Part shown: one piece after another, positions 13,901 to 25,640 of the stretch
Layout: each line of letters starts with the position of its first letter
Numbering within the stretch: position 1 is the first letter of the stretch
Origin: Gavia stellata
Lineage: Eukaryota; Chordata; Aves; Gaviiformes; Gaviidae
Length of the DNA stretch: 64,000 bases
Direction of reading: 5' to 3'
NCBI RefSeq assembly: GCF_030936135.1
Contig: NC_082637.1
Coordinates: 11,855,001 to 11,919,000 of the forward strand
Notes under the pieces: generated by a model
Database searches by the model: none
Told to the model about the DNA's origin: nothing
The model's input: only the letters and a program-made list of their open reading frames with translations
Position numbers and translations under genes: made by a program

Positions 13901-15712
13901 TACTCTCCCTGCCCTAGCCCAAGGACAAGCAATGAAGTTAAATGCCAGTATGTTCAAAAGGACTGACAGATAACTACCACTGTGGTACGTAATTTGGTGT
14001 GGAACTCACTGGTTCAGGAAGCTACAAGCCCTAAAAGTTGCAAGAATTCAGGAAAAAAAGGGGACACTATAAGGGATGTCAAGAATATAGAGGACTATGA
14101 TTGTATAGGCTCCTGATTTTCTACAGGCATGTTATGAAACCCGCTTTTAAATGTGAACTGTTCCCATATGGAGGAGGCTGCTTGTGACTGGGGGGAGAAT
14201 GGAGCAGCCAGCCACTCATTTACCCGCTTTGGGGTTATTACACCCCATGCAGAGTATCTGAACTCTGCTGGCAAGGGTGAAGGATGGGGCTTCACCCCTC
14301 TGATTCAGTCCACAGACATCAGTGTTCCTGTGCTGAAATCAAAACTTCCCTGTAGCAGTTGACCCGTGAAGACTAAATATGTTAATCTGTCCATTACATC
14401 TTTCTGCTCCCTCTATTTCTGAGGTAGTGGCAACAGTTGCCCTTGGTTTTGTCTTTCTTGAGAAAAGTGTTCTTGATAGACTTGTTTGGGCCAGGGAGGT
14501 CATATCAAGACCTGCTGTGGAGTGCAAAGAGCATTTTCTAATCTTGCACAGTCGTGCTGTGGTCCACGGATTTGTTCCCAGTTCGGAAGCTTCTTGTTCC
14601 GTCATCTTGGGAATCATTCTGCCTTTTTTTTTCACCCAACCTGAATTCTGTGGAAAGGAGATTCAGACAGCATTTGGACTTGATTACAGAGGACCTGTTT
14701 GTTCAGGGACCAGGCCAAAAAAGGATCAAGAAATGCACAGTCTTAACAGTAATCAGGCAAATTCCCTTTTCAAACCTGTGGGCTACAGGGTCTTTTCCTC
14801 CAACTACCTTGAAGGGATTGCAAATTCCAGCCTGTGGTCTAAAAGCAGCTGGATATCAGCAGCAAAAGTATATGTGGTCCTGATGTCCTTCAGAGGGCAG
14901 GATAAATTTGATGCATTAGTCTCACCAGATGCTGTCTTTATTGGGCTGTTACTCAGCCTTTTTGCTTTGTAGCATGCTATCAACTCCAAATCACGGTGCT
15001 GCCAGCCTCCAGATCATTGAGTTGCTTATTGCACATTCCTGCTTTGGAGATACAGAAAATTTCTTCCTGTGTATCCAGTTATTGCTTCTGGTCTTGGCAG
15101 AACTACCTAGAGCTAGGAAGGGTTAAAGTTTCCTGCCAGTCTTAGCAGGAGTCAGCTGTTGGACATAGCTGCTGTTTGAAGAACCATTTAGATGTGCAGT
15201 GTGAAGAGGAACATCTAATAAAACCAGGCTGCTGCTGGGGTGTTTTCTGTTTGTGCTTGATTTTGAAGCTGCTGATCTGGCTGCACACAGTGTGTATTAA
15301 ATTCCATGTAGGATTGCATCATTTAAAAACATTACAGCTCTGCACATGCAGGCATTCTGGTTGTCTGGCAGAACTGATGCCCATCACTGCTAGGTAATGC
15401 CATACCTGCATTGCTTCTCCTATTCACTGGGACATGGCTACCTAGTCCTGGTAGCAAACCATTGCACCACCGCTGTGTTCAAGTCCGAAAATAATCCTGC
15501 TGGGGCTTTTTGACATTTCTAGCTGCTTTATTTATGGTGGCTTGTGGGGTGATACTTCAGTTCTTTCAAGAACTTGGCCCTGCTATGTTTTTACTTCATT
15601 CTCCTGTAGCCACCTTTGCTGCCTGTTCTGCTTTTGCTATGTTGCTACGTGAGGTTGTACATCTGTAATCTGCCATCCCAGAAATGTTTGTTTTTGCACT
15701 TGATAGTGAGTG
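4916..15712. other. Non-coding stretch, probable RUSC2 intron or 5' flank
   Basis: No exon of a known protein was recognised. It contains two palindromes at 7012-7082, a 22-bp direct duplication near 9825-9868, and an AT-rich segment at 7,650-8,500 that may be old repeat. The region from 10.7 to 14.1 kb is AT-rich and holds nothing I can name. Confidence 0.5.
7012..7082. repeat. Two neighbouring palindromes
   Basis: GGATATGCTCCT-AC-AGGAGCATATCC (7012-7037) has perfect 12-bp arms. GCTCCTGCAGGAGC (7069-7082) is a perfect 14-bp palindrome sharing the core GCTCCT/AGGAGC. Confidence 0.95.
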
Positions 15713-15893
15713 ATTCATAGAATCATAGAATCATTTAGGTTGGAAAAGACCTTTAAGGTCATTAAGCCCAACCCTAAACCTAACACTGGCAAGTCCACCA
15801 CTAAACCATGTCCCTAAGCGCCTCATCCACACGTCTTTTCAAAACCTCCAGGGATGGTGACTCAACCACCTCTCTGGGCAGCCCGTACCAGTG
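15713..15893 (-). mobile_element. CR1 LINE 3' fragment
   Basis: Plus-strand TCATAGAATCATAGAATCAT followed by TAGGTTGGAAAAGACC is the reverse complement of the avian CR1 3' terminus. The fragment runs about 180 bp through CTAAACCATGTCCCTAAG to the GGGCAGCCCGT segment. It is a 5'-truncated, non-coding copy in the minus orientation. Confidence 0.9.
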
Positions 15894-18800
15894 CGTGGAG
15901 CTCTGGACTGAATAGACAGTAAACATGCTTTTACAGACTCTCTAACTGAGTTATCTTAAGACTGAGTTCCTTATTTGACCGGCTTTCTCCAGTGATCACA
16001 GATGCTTTTGTCCTGCAGGGAGGGTTCAGGATTGTTTTGCAGCTGTGTGTGATTCCTGCAAGGGGTGGTCTGGAGAGAAATGCAATGCCAGTTTTAATCT
16101 GGATGGAGAGGAAGCAATAGTGAAGATATGCAGCTGTAGAGTGGCTGGAGTCTGTATGGGTGTGCTGACCTGTACTGCAGTGAGGTCTTACTCACTGAGA
16201 AGACAGACCTTCTTTGTCTCTTTTAGGGCTTAGCTCATCTCTTTTCCCCAAGTCATGAAGGTGATAGGGGATCTAGGACTACTTGAGGTGGATCTGTCCT
16301 CATGTGCTTTTTCTTTGTGCAGATGAAACTTGCTTCTGAAATTACCCTCCGATAAGTAGGGCCTTTCCTTTGCCATGGTCTGGGCAGCACCAAGGTGTTC
16401 GAAGCCAGATTCCGGTAAATGTTAGGGTGGAAGGTCTTGAGGGTGCAGTGGAAGTGATTTGTGACCTCTCATTGAGAGATCTCATGCTTCAGATCCCTAG
16501 AAACCCCTGAAATCTCTAGTGCTGTTAAGAATATCTCCATCGGTACAAAGCATCTGTGCCCTCTCCACCTCTTGCTATCACCTCAGCAGCCTTCGCCCCT
16601 GCAGTGCCCACCTGAGCAAGAACAGCTGCTCATTCACCGTTGCATGTAGCCATGTAACAGACTTCGGGAGCAGATTTGCCGTCCTGTATGCCTGCAGGCA
16701 CAGGTCAGAGAGCTGGCTTTGCTCCATGAAGCTGCGCTGAGTTTGATGCCTGACTCCCTCAGCAGGACACTTCATCCCTGCCCTGCTGTGGCTGTTGTGG
16801 TGGAGAGTTTTGAGCTCACAGCTGCCAAGCGTAGAAGTTGGTGGGAAAACCTTCACTCCGCACTTCTGCTGGCTTTGACCCTGGTTCACCCACAACTGCT
16901 GGCTATATTTTTGTCACTACTCAACTGCAGCCTCTGGTTCCTAGAGTCCTCAAGTCGGGCAGGTCTGTAAAAGGAGCACGTTCATGAGGCAGCCAGCTGA
17001 CAGCCCTGCTTTGCAGCTAAGCCCTGGCCAAAGCTGTGCAGTTAATGAGGAGTCAAGCTTGGCATCTTCAGCTACTGATTCTGCCCAGCTATTTCATTTG
17101 CTTATAGGACCTTTTTCTTTCTGTGTGGGTTCTTGAGTGCTCTGGGAACCCTGCAGCAGCCAGGCTCCAGCACCCAGGCAGATCCGTGTTTCAGAACGGA
17201 TTTGTGTAGTTTCTGCTCTTGTAAGATCTTCAGTATGGTTTCAGAGTGCTCAGGCAGAAAGGTGCTATAGAAGTGTAGTCCCTCCTCCTGCTGCTGCTGC
17301 TACTAGAGCGTGTGTGTTAAGAAAGGATTTACTGCGTCTGCAGTTTAGTTCAGCAGCAGTTTCGGTGTGATATTAACAGCTAGAAACATCAGAGTCTTTT
17401 TCTCCTCTGTGGATTTGCATGTAGTAATTAGGAGCATATGTGGTGGGGGCTGGGTCAGAGGATGGCTAATGGGGAGGAGGAGGAGCAGGTTCCAGCCCAG
17501 ATCACCTCAGCTGATGCTCGATGCTCGTGAGTCACGGCCTGTAAGTGGCTCCTGTGGAGTGCCACATGCCAGGGTGCCACATGCCAGATGATGAGTCAGG
17601 GAGCAAGAGAGCACAGAAACGGGAGAAACTGGTTCCGTCACTGTCCGGCTCCCCTGTTAGCTGGTATAGATCTGCTGCTTGAGCTATTTCTGATGTCTTC
17701 TGTAGCTCAAAATGCCCAAAGCAGCTGGGGCTTCTTTTCCTCAGACTAGGAGGCAGTACCTGCCTCATGCTAGCTGTGTCATCAGCAGGAATACGCATAC
17801 TACTTATTGCTTATTTTCATCTCACACACCCTCTCATCTCTGCTAGCAAGCCCCTCGTCCCTGACCTGCGCAGCTCCTTGCTGTCCTGTGCGCAAGGGCT
17901 GCGACTGATCATCATGTGCTGCGGTTTCCATTTTGAACACATCGTAATCCTATATAGTTCTGGGATGTAATGATACATTAATCATGGGCTCCGTCAGGCT
18001 GTCCTGGAAACTGCTGGAAAAGCCCTGGCCCAGGCAGCAACTTGTTGTGAAAGGAAAAGGGAAGTGGTCTTTTCAGGAATCTCTGTTTGCTCAGGACCAC
18101 AAGAGGAACCAGCCTGAGCTGAGGCAGAAATTCAGGAAGTATTTAGTCTTTCTGTCTTGCTGCAGCCCTCTTTAAACACTGGGTGCTGGAACACTCACCC
18201 TGGGACCAGACAGACCACCCTCACTATGCTCCCTGTTTCCCGAGGCGGAGAAGAAGAGCTGGAGGTTTAGGATGAGTCAAGCAACTAGTATGTCCTTTTA
18301 CACCTTTCTTTTCATTAAACAGGCTGGCTGATTTACTACAGCAGTTAATGAATTTGGCAGAGATGTATTAGCTGGCGAGAAATGAATGGATGTCCAAACA
18401 AACGCCACTAGCTAGTCCCACCCTACAACAACTTACAGGCTTCCCGAGTCCTCACCTCCACCCTCTTCTTACTCACCCCCATGGTTTGGCCCCCACCCCA
18501 AGCCACTGGTCCTGTGCCCCTCACCCCATTCTCTTCACTGATGCTGCTCCCTGAATGCCCTTCAGCTTGCTGGAATTTTCCTGCTGAGTTTTTTTTTAAA
18601 ACCATTCAGTACTCCCTGGCAGCTTTTGGAGCAGAAGAGCTGGGGCAGGGACAAACTGTATTACTGGGATCCTGGAAACTGGTGCTGGAACCAGTGAGGC
18701 CTGAGATCCCCCATGCTGTCTGAAGAGTGGCTTTCAGTTTGGATTCATCTCCCAGCCCTTTCGCTTGGAGGTGGACTTACAGGGAGTGAACTGAATATAT

Positions 18801-21800
18801 CTCTCCCCATGGAGCAAAGGAGGTGCCTGTATTGTGCTCCTGTCTGCAAGCTCACACAAACCGTTGCCTTTTGCAGCACTTCTGCTCATGCTTGTTTTGT
18901 TGAGCTGTGTGGTTTCTTCAGGCGTGTTAATGCAAATGCTCTGTAGGAGTCAGGGATTCACATGGAACAACCCTCAAAGAACAAACAGCTCCAATACAAA
19001 AGCATTTTGCTGGTTCCTCTATGAAACTGAATGCCCAGCTTTTAACCCTGTTTTTCCATCTTTCACCCTTGAGTGACATGATGGATCTGGATCTGTCTGA
19101 GGAAGATGATGACGACAGTGAAACCATAGCCATTCAGAAGGAGGCAGCAAGAACCCTCACAGTTGAAAGTTTCCATTGGGCATTCAACTTCATAGATGAA
19201 GTGACTGAGATTTGTAGAAACAGTAATCTGTTCAGAAAAGCCAACCTCCAAAAAGCCAGCATTGCCTCCAGCTGACAGTTCTGATGATCTTGCTCCTGCC
19301 TCTTCATCCTCCGTGCTATACGTGCAATCTTTTTACATTTAAATCACATTTATTTCTTACATCTCTGCATGCCTCCCCCAGTATTGCATTACATTCTATG
19401 AGGAAACATGCATCACTGTGTGTTGAACCCGGTCGCCCCAGGTGTGCAGCTGAGACCACTGAGCAGAGCAGGGTATTAAGCAACCAGTGATGGAACTCCA
19501 AAAGCGTGGCTGGAGCAGTAACAGATAGCGGGGTATGCCTGGAGGTATGTGACAGACACACCTAATGCATCAGCACTTGGAGGCAAGGCTGGTGTTTGCA
19601 CCAGCCCCCTCTAATTGAAGCAGAGCCTTGCAGTCCAGTTTGGAGCCAGCTCCAATGGCTCTCGCATCTTCTCAGCAGTGTTACAGAGGCAGGAGGTTGT
19701 AATTCAAAAGCCACGGAGCTGCACTGACCACCCTTAAATTAGCACAATGTCCTCAGTCTTTGAGGGTAGGACAGAGGAGGGATTTGGGGGCCTCTTCATA
19801 GTGCTCAGCAATGACTTACAGGGCATGAGGTGCAGAGCCTGAAAGGCTCAGCTCTGCAAGGTGCTGCATGCCCCTGTTACGTGCAGCACGCTGCCTCCTT
19901 TCTAAAGCGTAGACATGGCTTGGCAGGCAGCTCTCAGATCAGTGCTGAACCATCCTTTGTTGCTCAACGCTTCTCTCCCACTACTTACTTACCTAGAGCT
20001 TTGCTGCAGTTAAGTTTGTGCCACGTATGTATATAGACATGGAGGTACAAGCATCGGTGCCACACCACATCATAGGTGTCTCACAAAAAGCCATCCTTCT
20101 CTGCTCTGTATTAGCTTGACTGGAGTGAAGCATCCAGAGGTAATGAAATGTCTGTCCCTTGCCTTCTCCAGGTAACCCTTAGCACCTCAAGAAAGAGCTG
20201 AATAAACAACCCATATCTCCCATGTAGCAGCAGATGGTGTCAGTATGAAGAAGGTAAAGAATTTTGACATTTGCAGTCAAAATAGCTGTCGTACTGATGT
20301 GTCTATAGTCACAGTGCTCCCTGTGTACCTCCCTGCCTTGCACTGCCATGACACACTTTTCTGGAGAGAGATCATTGCTGGATGCTGTTTGCTGTTGTAT
20401 GTGTAGGATTGAGCAGGATTCAGCACACTGTGGGCTTGTGCTATTGCAAATGACAAATAAGAATGAACTGATGTGGCAAAAAGTGTTCAGGTACAGACTG
20501 CTATCCCCACATCTGGAAACTTCCCCTTGCAAAGGGGTGTGAAGGCTTTACAAAGAGCTGATCAAAGCCAGCAGAATCTGAAACTACTCTGCTTGCTGGA
20601 TTTTATGCTTCAGTGTCAATCCCAGCCTACCAGACCCTGAACAGAAGAGGGAGGATCCTTCTACAGTCTTCCAGAATCAGGGAGGGAGAGCCAGGGGATG
20701 GTACGGCCAGGGAGAATGCTCTGGTGTCGGGAACTGAATAATGCCTGCGCTGGCAGTGCCGCTGCCAACCTCCCTGCATCCTTGAGACAGGAGGAAGCCA
20801 GGAGAGGTATCCTAAGGGAGAGAGGGGTATCAAGGGCACAAAACCAGTCATGTATATCCCTAGGGAAGCTGTCAGAATGGCTCCCAGCAGGAGCTGGCTG
20901 CGTGCCACCTGTGATATTGGACCTCAGAGCCCTGTGCTGGGATCAGGCTGTGGGTGCAGGCAGAGTGGGCATCCGTCTGCTGCGGCATCTGTGACAGCCA
21001 GTGAATTACAGTCCACCCAGGGAGCCTGTGCTGCCCCTGAAACCAAATAGCTGGGCAGAGTTGCACGTTGCAGCCAGGGCTCCAGAGAGACAGCTGGGAA
21101 ATGGCTGCGTGTCAGCTCTCGTGACATTTTGCCGTCAAATGTCAAAGTGTGCCTGTGCAAGCCTTGTCCTCCCACAGAAGCATCTGCACCAATGTGAAGT
21201 GTGTGTCGCTCAGCACGGCTTGTCAGCAGATCCGTGCTGGTGCTGGGAGCCGGCTCCAAGCAGCCATTTCCCAGAGGCAGCAGAGACCTGGTGCTTCAGC
21301 AGTAAAGTGTGCTGTCATCACGGTCTGTATCCTCAAAATGATGCTTTTGAAGTGGTTGCATTGTGGCAACACTCAAAATATAGCAAAGCCTTCTGGGGAG
21401 CCATGATCTGAGCGTTACAATCAGCTACAAAGGCAGTAACAAGGGCAGATAGGCACTGGGGGACCAGCTTTTTCCCTGTAGTGCTGGGGGGGGAGACAGG
21501 ATAAACAAGGGCTCCTGCTGCTACGTGTACCATCAATGGTGTGCAAGGTCGAAAATGGGGCATGAACACTGCCCCAGCTGATGAACACTGCTTTCAGCAT
21601 GTGTGTACGCTAGGCACAGAGCCAGGAGCTGCCATTACCCATGGTGGTTCTTGAACAATGTGATCTTGGGAATCCTTGATGTAAAAGATCTCCCCCCAGG
21701 AACTGGGCTGAGGACAGACTCATTCCTTTCAGTGGCTGTGCGAAAGGAGCCAGAGCCTTGTAAGACAGAGGAGTCACCGAAAGGGGAGTGAAGGGTGATA

Positions 21801-22469
21801 CAGGCATTAGGGAGACTATAGGTGGGGGGGAGATTAGGGTCTCACAGTAGTCCAGCTGGACGTGGTCCAAGTGGTCCAGGTGACATCTCTACTTCAGAGC
21901 CTAATCCTGGGTGAAACATCCCAGCAAAAGCAGACATGAGGGTGAGTGTGTGGTAGACTCTGCTGGAGTCTACCACAAAGCTTGTCTGTTCACTAATGCT
22001 GGTGTAACCATTACTTTTACATCATTGGGTGTTTACTGGAAACACTAGGTCCATTTCCATCTTTGGTTTTTTTTTCCTGCCAGCATCATCCTGTTTCTGT
22101 GAGAAGCACTATTATGCGTGGGAGGAAAGCACTTCTTTTGATCATTTTTTTTAGTATTTTTTAATTGCTATTCTTACACCATGAAGCTGAAAGAACTGAA
22201 GTTCCTGATCTTTCTATGGAGCTGTCTCATTGCTTACACTGTTGTTCTAACTTTGCTTATCCCACATTTCTCAGTTTCCCTCCTGGGCTCCCATGTGCCT
22301 TTACAGGTCTGCTGCAAAATCCATTATCATCTCATAGTCACAAATGCTGGGGTAAGGCAGGCAAAGACAAGTACTGTGAATGCCACTTTCTGGAGTCTGA
22401 AGGTCAGTGGTGGCAGCAGACCCAGGGTCCTGGAGTCCGGAGCAGGATAACATATTCTCGTGGAGAAGC
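15894..22469. other. Non-coding stretch, no gene seen
   Basis: No recognisable exon. Notable items are a CTG run (17,286-17,302), a 14-bp direct repeat at 17,558-17,587, a short acidic open frame at 19,078-19,275 and a 12-bp perfect hairpin at 21,949-21,977. The last two are treated as findings. Confidence 0.5.
21949..21977. repeat. 12-bp perfect inverted repeat with 5-nt loop
   Basis: TGTGGTAGACTC, loop TGCTG, GAGTCTACCACA. The stem is perfect and stops at both ends. Confidence 0.95.
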
Positions 22470-22479
22470 TGGCGAATTG

Positions 22480-23554
22480 AGGCTTAGGCAGGTGCACTCT
22501 TCGCTGGGTTAAAAACCAGCTGGACGGCCGAGCCCAGAGAGTTGTGGTGAATGGAGCAAATCCAGTTCACAGCCGGTCACAAGTGGAGTTCCCCAGGGCT
22601 CAGTTTTGGGACTGGTCTTGTTTAATAGATTTATTGATCTGGATGAGGGGATTCAGTGCTCCCTCAGTAAGTTTGCAGACGACACCAAGTTGGGAGGGAG
22701 TGTTGATCTGCTCGACGGTAGGAAGGCTCTGCAGAGGGATCTGGACAGGCTGGATCGATGGGCCCAGGCCAATTGTATGAGGTTCAACAAGGCCAAGTGC
22801 CGGGTCCTGCACTTGGGTCACAACAACCCCATGCAACGCTACAGGCTTGGGGACGAGTGGCTGGAAAGCTGCCCCACAGAAAAGGACCTGGGGGTGTTGG
22901 TCAACAGCCGGCTGAAGATGAGCCGGCAGTGTGCCCAGGTGGCCAAGAAGGCCAACGGCATCCTGGCCTGTATCAGAAATAGTGTGGCAGCAGGAGTAGG
23001 GAGGTGATTGTGCCCCTGTACTCGGCGCTGGTGAGGCCGCACCTCGAATGCTGTGTTCAGTTTTGGGCCCCTCACTACAAGAAGGAAATTGCGGTGCTGG
23101 AGCGTGTCCAGAGAAGGGCGACGAAGCTGGTGAGGGGTCTGGAGCACAAGTCTGATGAGGAGCGGCTGAGGGAACTGGGGTTGTTCAGTCTGGAGAAGAG
23201 GAGGCTGAGGGGAGACCTCATCGCTCTCTACAATTACCTGAAAGGGGGTTGCAGAGAGGTGGGTGTTGGTCTCTTCTCCCAAGTGACGAGTGACAGGACA
23301 AGAGGAAATGACCTTAAGTTGCACCAGGGGAGGTTCAGGCTGGATATTAGGAAAAATTTCTTTACGGAGAGAGTGGTGAAACACTGGAACAGGCTGCCCA
23401 GGGAGGTGGTGGAGTCACCGTCACTGGAGGTGTTCAAGGAACATGTGGACGTGGCATTGCGGGACACGGTTTAGTGGGCATGGTGGTGTTGGTTGATGGT
23501 TGGACTTGATGATCTTACAGGTCTTTTCCAACCTTAGTGATTCTGTGATTCTGT
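22480..23554 (+). mobile_element. 5'-truncated CR1 LINE with ORF2 reverse-transcriptase C-terminal part
   Basis: The frame 22,606-23,007 encodes [15 protein letters not shown] and FADDTKLGG, the FADD catalytic motif region of a CR1-type reverse transcriptase, then the thumb-like end. A second frame at 23,004-23,474 continues with [20 protein letters not shown] and [15 protein letters not shown]. The two frames are offset near 22,987, so the copy is frameshifted and dead. The tail GGTTGGACTTGATGATCTTA then GATTCTGTGATTCTGT is the standard CR1 3' end. The left edge, near 22,480, is uncertain. Confidence 0.93.
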
Positions 23555-24002
23555 ATGCGGTGTCAGGGTGCTATGGGCACTGAGGATGCCTGGATGAGAT
23601 ATGGGTTGTGGATTGCTGACCAAGGGTGTTTGAGCCAGTGTTTTCAGAAGAAGTGTTGGATCTATGAGAGCACTAGGTAATTTCTTAAGCCCTCAGGATC
23701 ATCCTGGTTCATTGTTGTCTTTTGTGGTTGTGCTGATTTTGGCTGGGATAGAGTTAATTTTCTTCATAGTAGCTAGTATGGGGCTGTGTTTTGGGTTTGT
23801 GCTGGAAGCAGTGTTGATAAAGCAGGGATGTTTTAGTTACTGCTGAGCAGTGCTTACACAGAGTCAAGGCCTTTTCTGCTCCTCACCCCACCCCACCAGC
23901 GAGTAGGCTGGGGGTGCACAAGAAGTTGGGAGGGGACACAGCCGGGACAGCTGACCCCAGCTGACCAAAGGGATATTCCATACCATATGATGTCATGCTC
24001 AG

Positions 24003-24010
24003 TATATAAA
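24003..24010 (+). promoter_or_regulatory. TATA box of the solo LTR
   Basis: TATATAAA sits in the U3 part of the LTR, about 190 bp before its ATTAAA. It is oriented toward RUSC2, whose start-codon exon begins 1.5 kb downstream. Activity is inferred only from position. Confidence 0.5.
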
Positions 24011-24130
24011 CTAGGGGGAAAGCTGGCGGGGGGACCGCTGCTTGGGCTGGGCATTGGTCGGAGGGTGGTGAGCAATTGTTTTAATTTGCATCACTTGCCT
24101 TTCTTGTTTGTTGTTATTTTCCTTTTCATT

Positions 24131-24132
24131 AC

Positions 24133-24177
<45 letters not shown>
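24131..24177 (+). repeat. (ATT)n microsatellite
   Basis: About 15 uninterrupted ATT/TTA triplets inside the LTR, between its TATA box and poly-A signal. Confidence 0.95.
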
Positions 24178-24179
<2 letters not shown>

Positions 24180-24329
24180 TTCATTTCACTTATTAAACTG
24201 TTCTTATCTCAACCCATGGGCTTTCTCGCTTTTACTTTTCCTATTCTCTCCCCCATCCTGCTGGGGCAGGAGGGGAGTGAGTGAGCAGCTGTGTGGTGCT
24301 TAGTTGCCAGCTGAGCTTAAGCCACGACA

Positions 24330-25536
24330 GTGCTTTCTCTGTCTCCTTGCTGCCTTAGCTGCTCTCCTATGCACTTCTCTGCACTGGCTTCTCCGATACA
24401 TGAAGGGAAGGCAAGAGGGAAAACCCCTCCAGACTGTCCTGGAGGCAATAGCAGGTTGGACCTCTGTGTTAGATGGGGAAGGAGAAATGAATATGTTCCG
24501 TGCTCTTCCATGTCAAGTGGTGGTGAACATCTTCCTCTAGTTTTATGACAACCTGCTATTTACCGAACGCTGAGGGAGTGGGGCTTTTAGTGCCCTGCCT
24601 GTACAGCTCCTGGGACTGTGGCTTGTGGCACTCGTACTGTTGTGAAGTGCAGCAGGTAGTAAGATAAGCAGATAAGTGCCACAGATAATGTGGCAGAGTG
24701 TTAGAGAACTGTGAACCGGGCACCCCAGACCACAAGAGGAACCCATTTGAGCTCAGGCTTGACCATCAGCAAAAGCTCAGCAGAAGGCAATGTGCTAAAT
24801 GGGAACTACTTAACCATCACCACTAGCTCCCCATGGCCTCACCAAAGTCATCTGCACCTCTTCACGTGAGAGGCCCTTGAATGCATAAGTAGTTGCATAC
24901 TTTGGCATGCTCCCCTGGCAGCATTAAAAGAGCTCAGGACCTCTTGGGGGTTCCTGGATTTTGGAGAAGAATGGTTGTTGCTGCTTTCCTGTTCCAGTCT
25001 GTTGCTGCTTTCCAGTCTCAGCCTGGACTTGTGTCTCTCTAATGTTGCAAGGTCTGGCTGTTTGATTCTTAAAGAAAAGTTCAAGGTAACTAAAGGCAGG
25101 CAAAGATATTGAATCCAGTGTGAGAAGATGGACTGCTCTCATCAGAGCGCAGCACTTCATTTCAGACCCTGTGCTGTCTGCATGTTTTTCTGTGAGCGTA
25201 CAGTGCCATCCACAGTGAGGTCTTCATTTGGCCCAAAGCCTGTGCAGCCCATTGGCTACTTGAGTGAATCAGTAGCTCACTTCAGATAAGTTTGAGGGGT
25301 CAGTTAGAAGTACAAGTGTTGTCCCAGGACAGGGAGGGAAACATGTTTATCTTACATAGTGATGCTTCTCCTGAAGAAGGACAGCTCAGGACCTTGTGCT
25401 TGGGTACTTGTGATGACAAGGACCAGTCTGTTTGGTCCTTGTCAGCACACGAAGTCTTCAGTCAAATCAAGGATGCTTTAAATAGTCACTGCCTTTCCTG
25501 AGAGGTGACTTCCTTTGTGTTTTTGTCTCTTTCTAG
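24330..25536 (+). other. Non-coding stretch between the LTR and the RUSC2 start-codon exon
   Basis: No gene seen. A short imperfect duplication (CTGTTCCAGTCTGTTGCTGC and CTTTCCAGTCTC) lies near 24,985-25,020. The last 20 bases are the pyrimidine tract of the acceptor at 25,536. Confidence 0.5.
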
Positions 25537-25640
25537 GTATCTGAATTCCCCCATGAGAGTCTTCTCTGCCTCTCAAGCACAGCCCTACCTGTCCATGGGT
25601 AGCACCAGCTTAACTGATGTCTTGAAGACCATTCCTCACC
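25537..25640 (+). other. RUSC2: RUSC2 5' UTR part of the first coding exon
   Basis: A pyrimidine-rich tract ending TTTCTAG at 25531-25536 looks like a 3' splice site, so 104 nt of untranslated exon would precede the ATG. This implies at least one upstream non-coding exon. The sequence CTCACCATGG around the start is a good Kozak context. Confidence 0.6.

Larger units (their letters stand above)
23716..24329 (+). mobile_element. Solo LTR of an avian endogenous retrovirus
   Basis: About 610 bp bounded by TGT (23,716 or 23,723) and CCACGACA (24,322-24,329). It has a TATATAAA at 24,003-24,010, an ATTAAA poly-A signal at 24,192-24,197 and the segment TTCTTATCTCAACCCATGGG, all in the order U3-R-U5 on the plus strand. 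It resembles a family common in bird genomes. No gag, pol or env sequence adjoins it, so I call it a solo LTR. An ATT microsatellite (24,131-24,177) lies inside. Target-site duplication is not clear. Confidence 0.75.

Noticed and set aside
22606-23474. A host gene with a reverse-transcriptase-like protein
   Set aside because: The FADD motif, the frame shift between the two parts and the typical 3' tail identify it as a dead CR1 LINE copy.
23664-24196. Short hydrophobic ORFs (for example 23,664-23,846 and 23,987-24,196) as small membrane proteins
   Set aside because: They lie within or overlap the solo LTR, and the Ile-rich end of the second is simply the ATT microsatellite.
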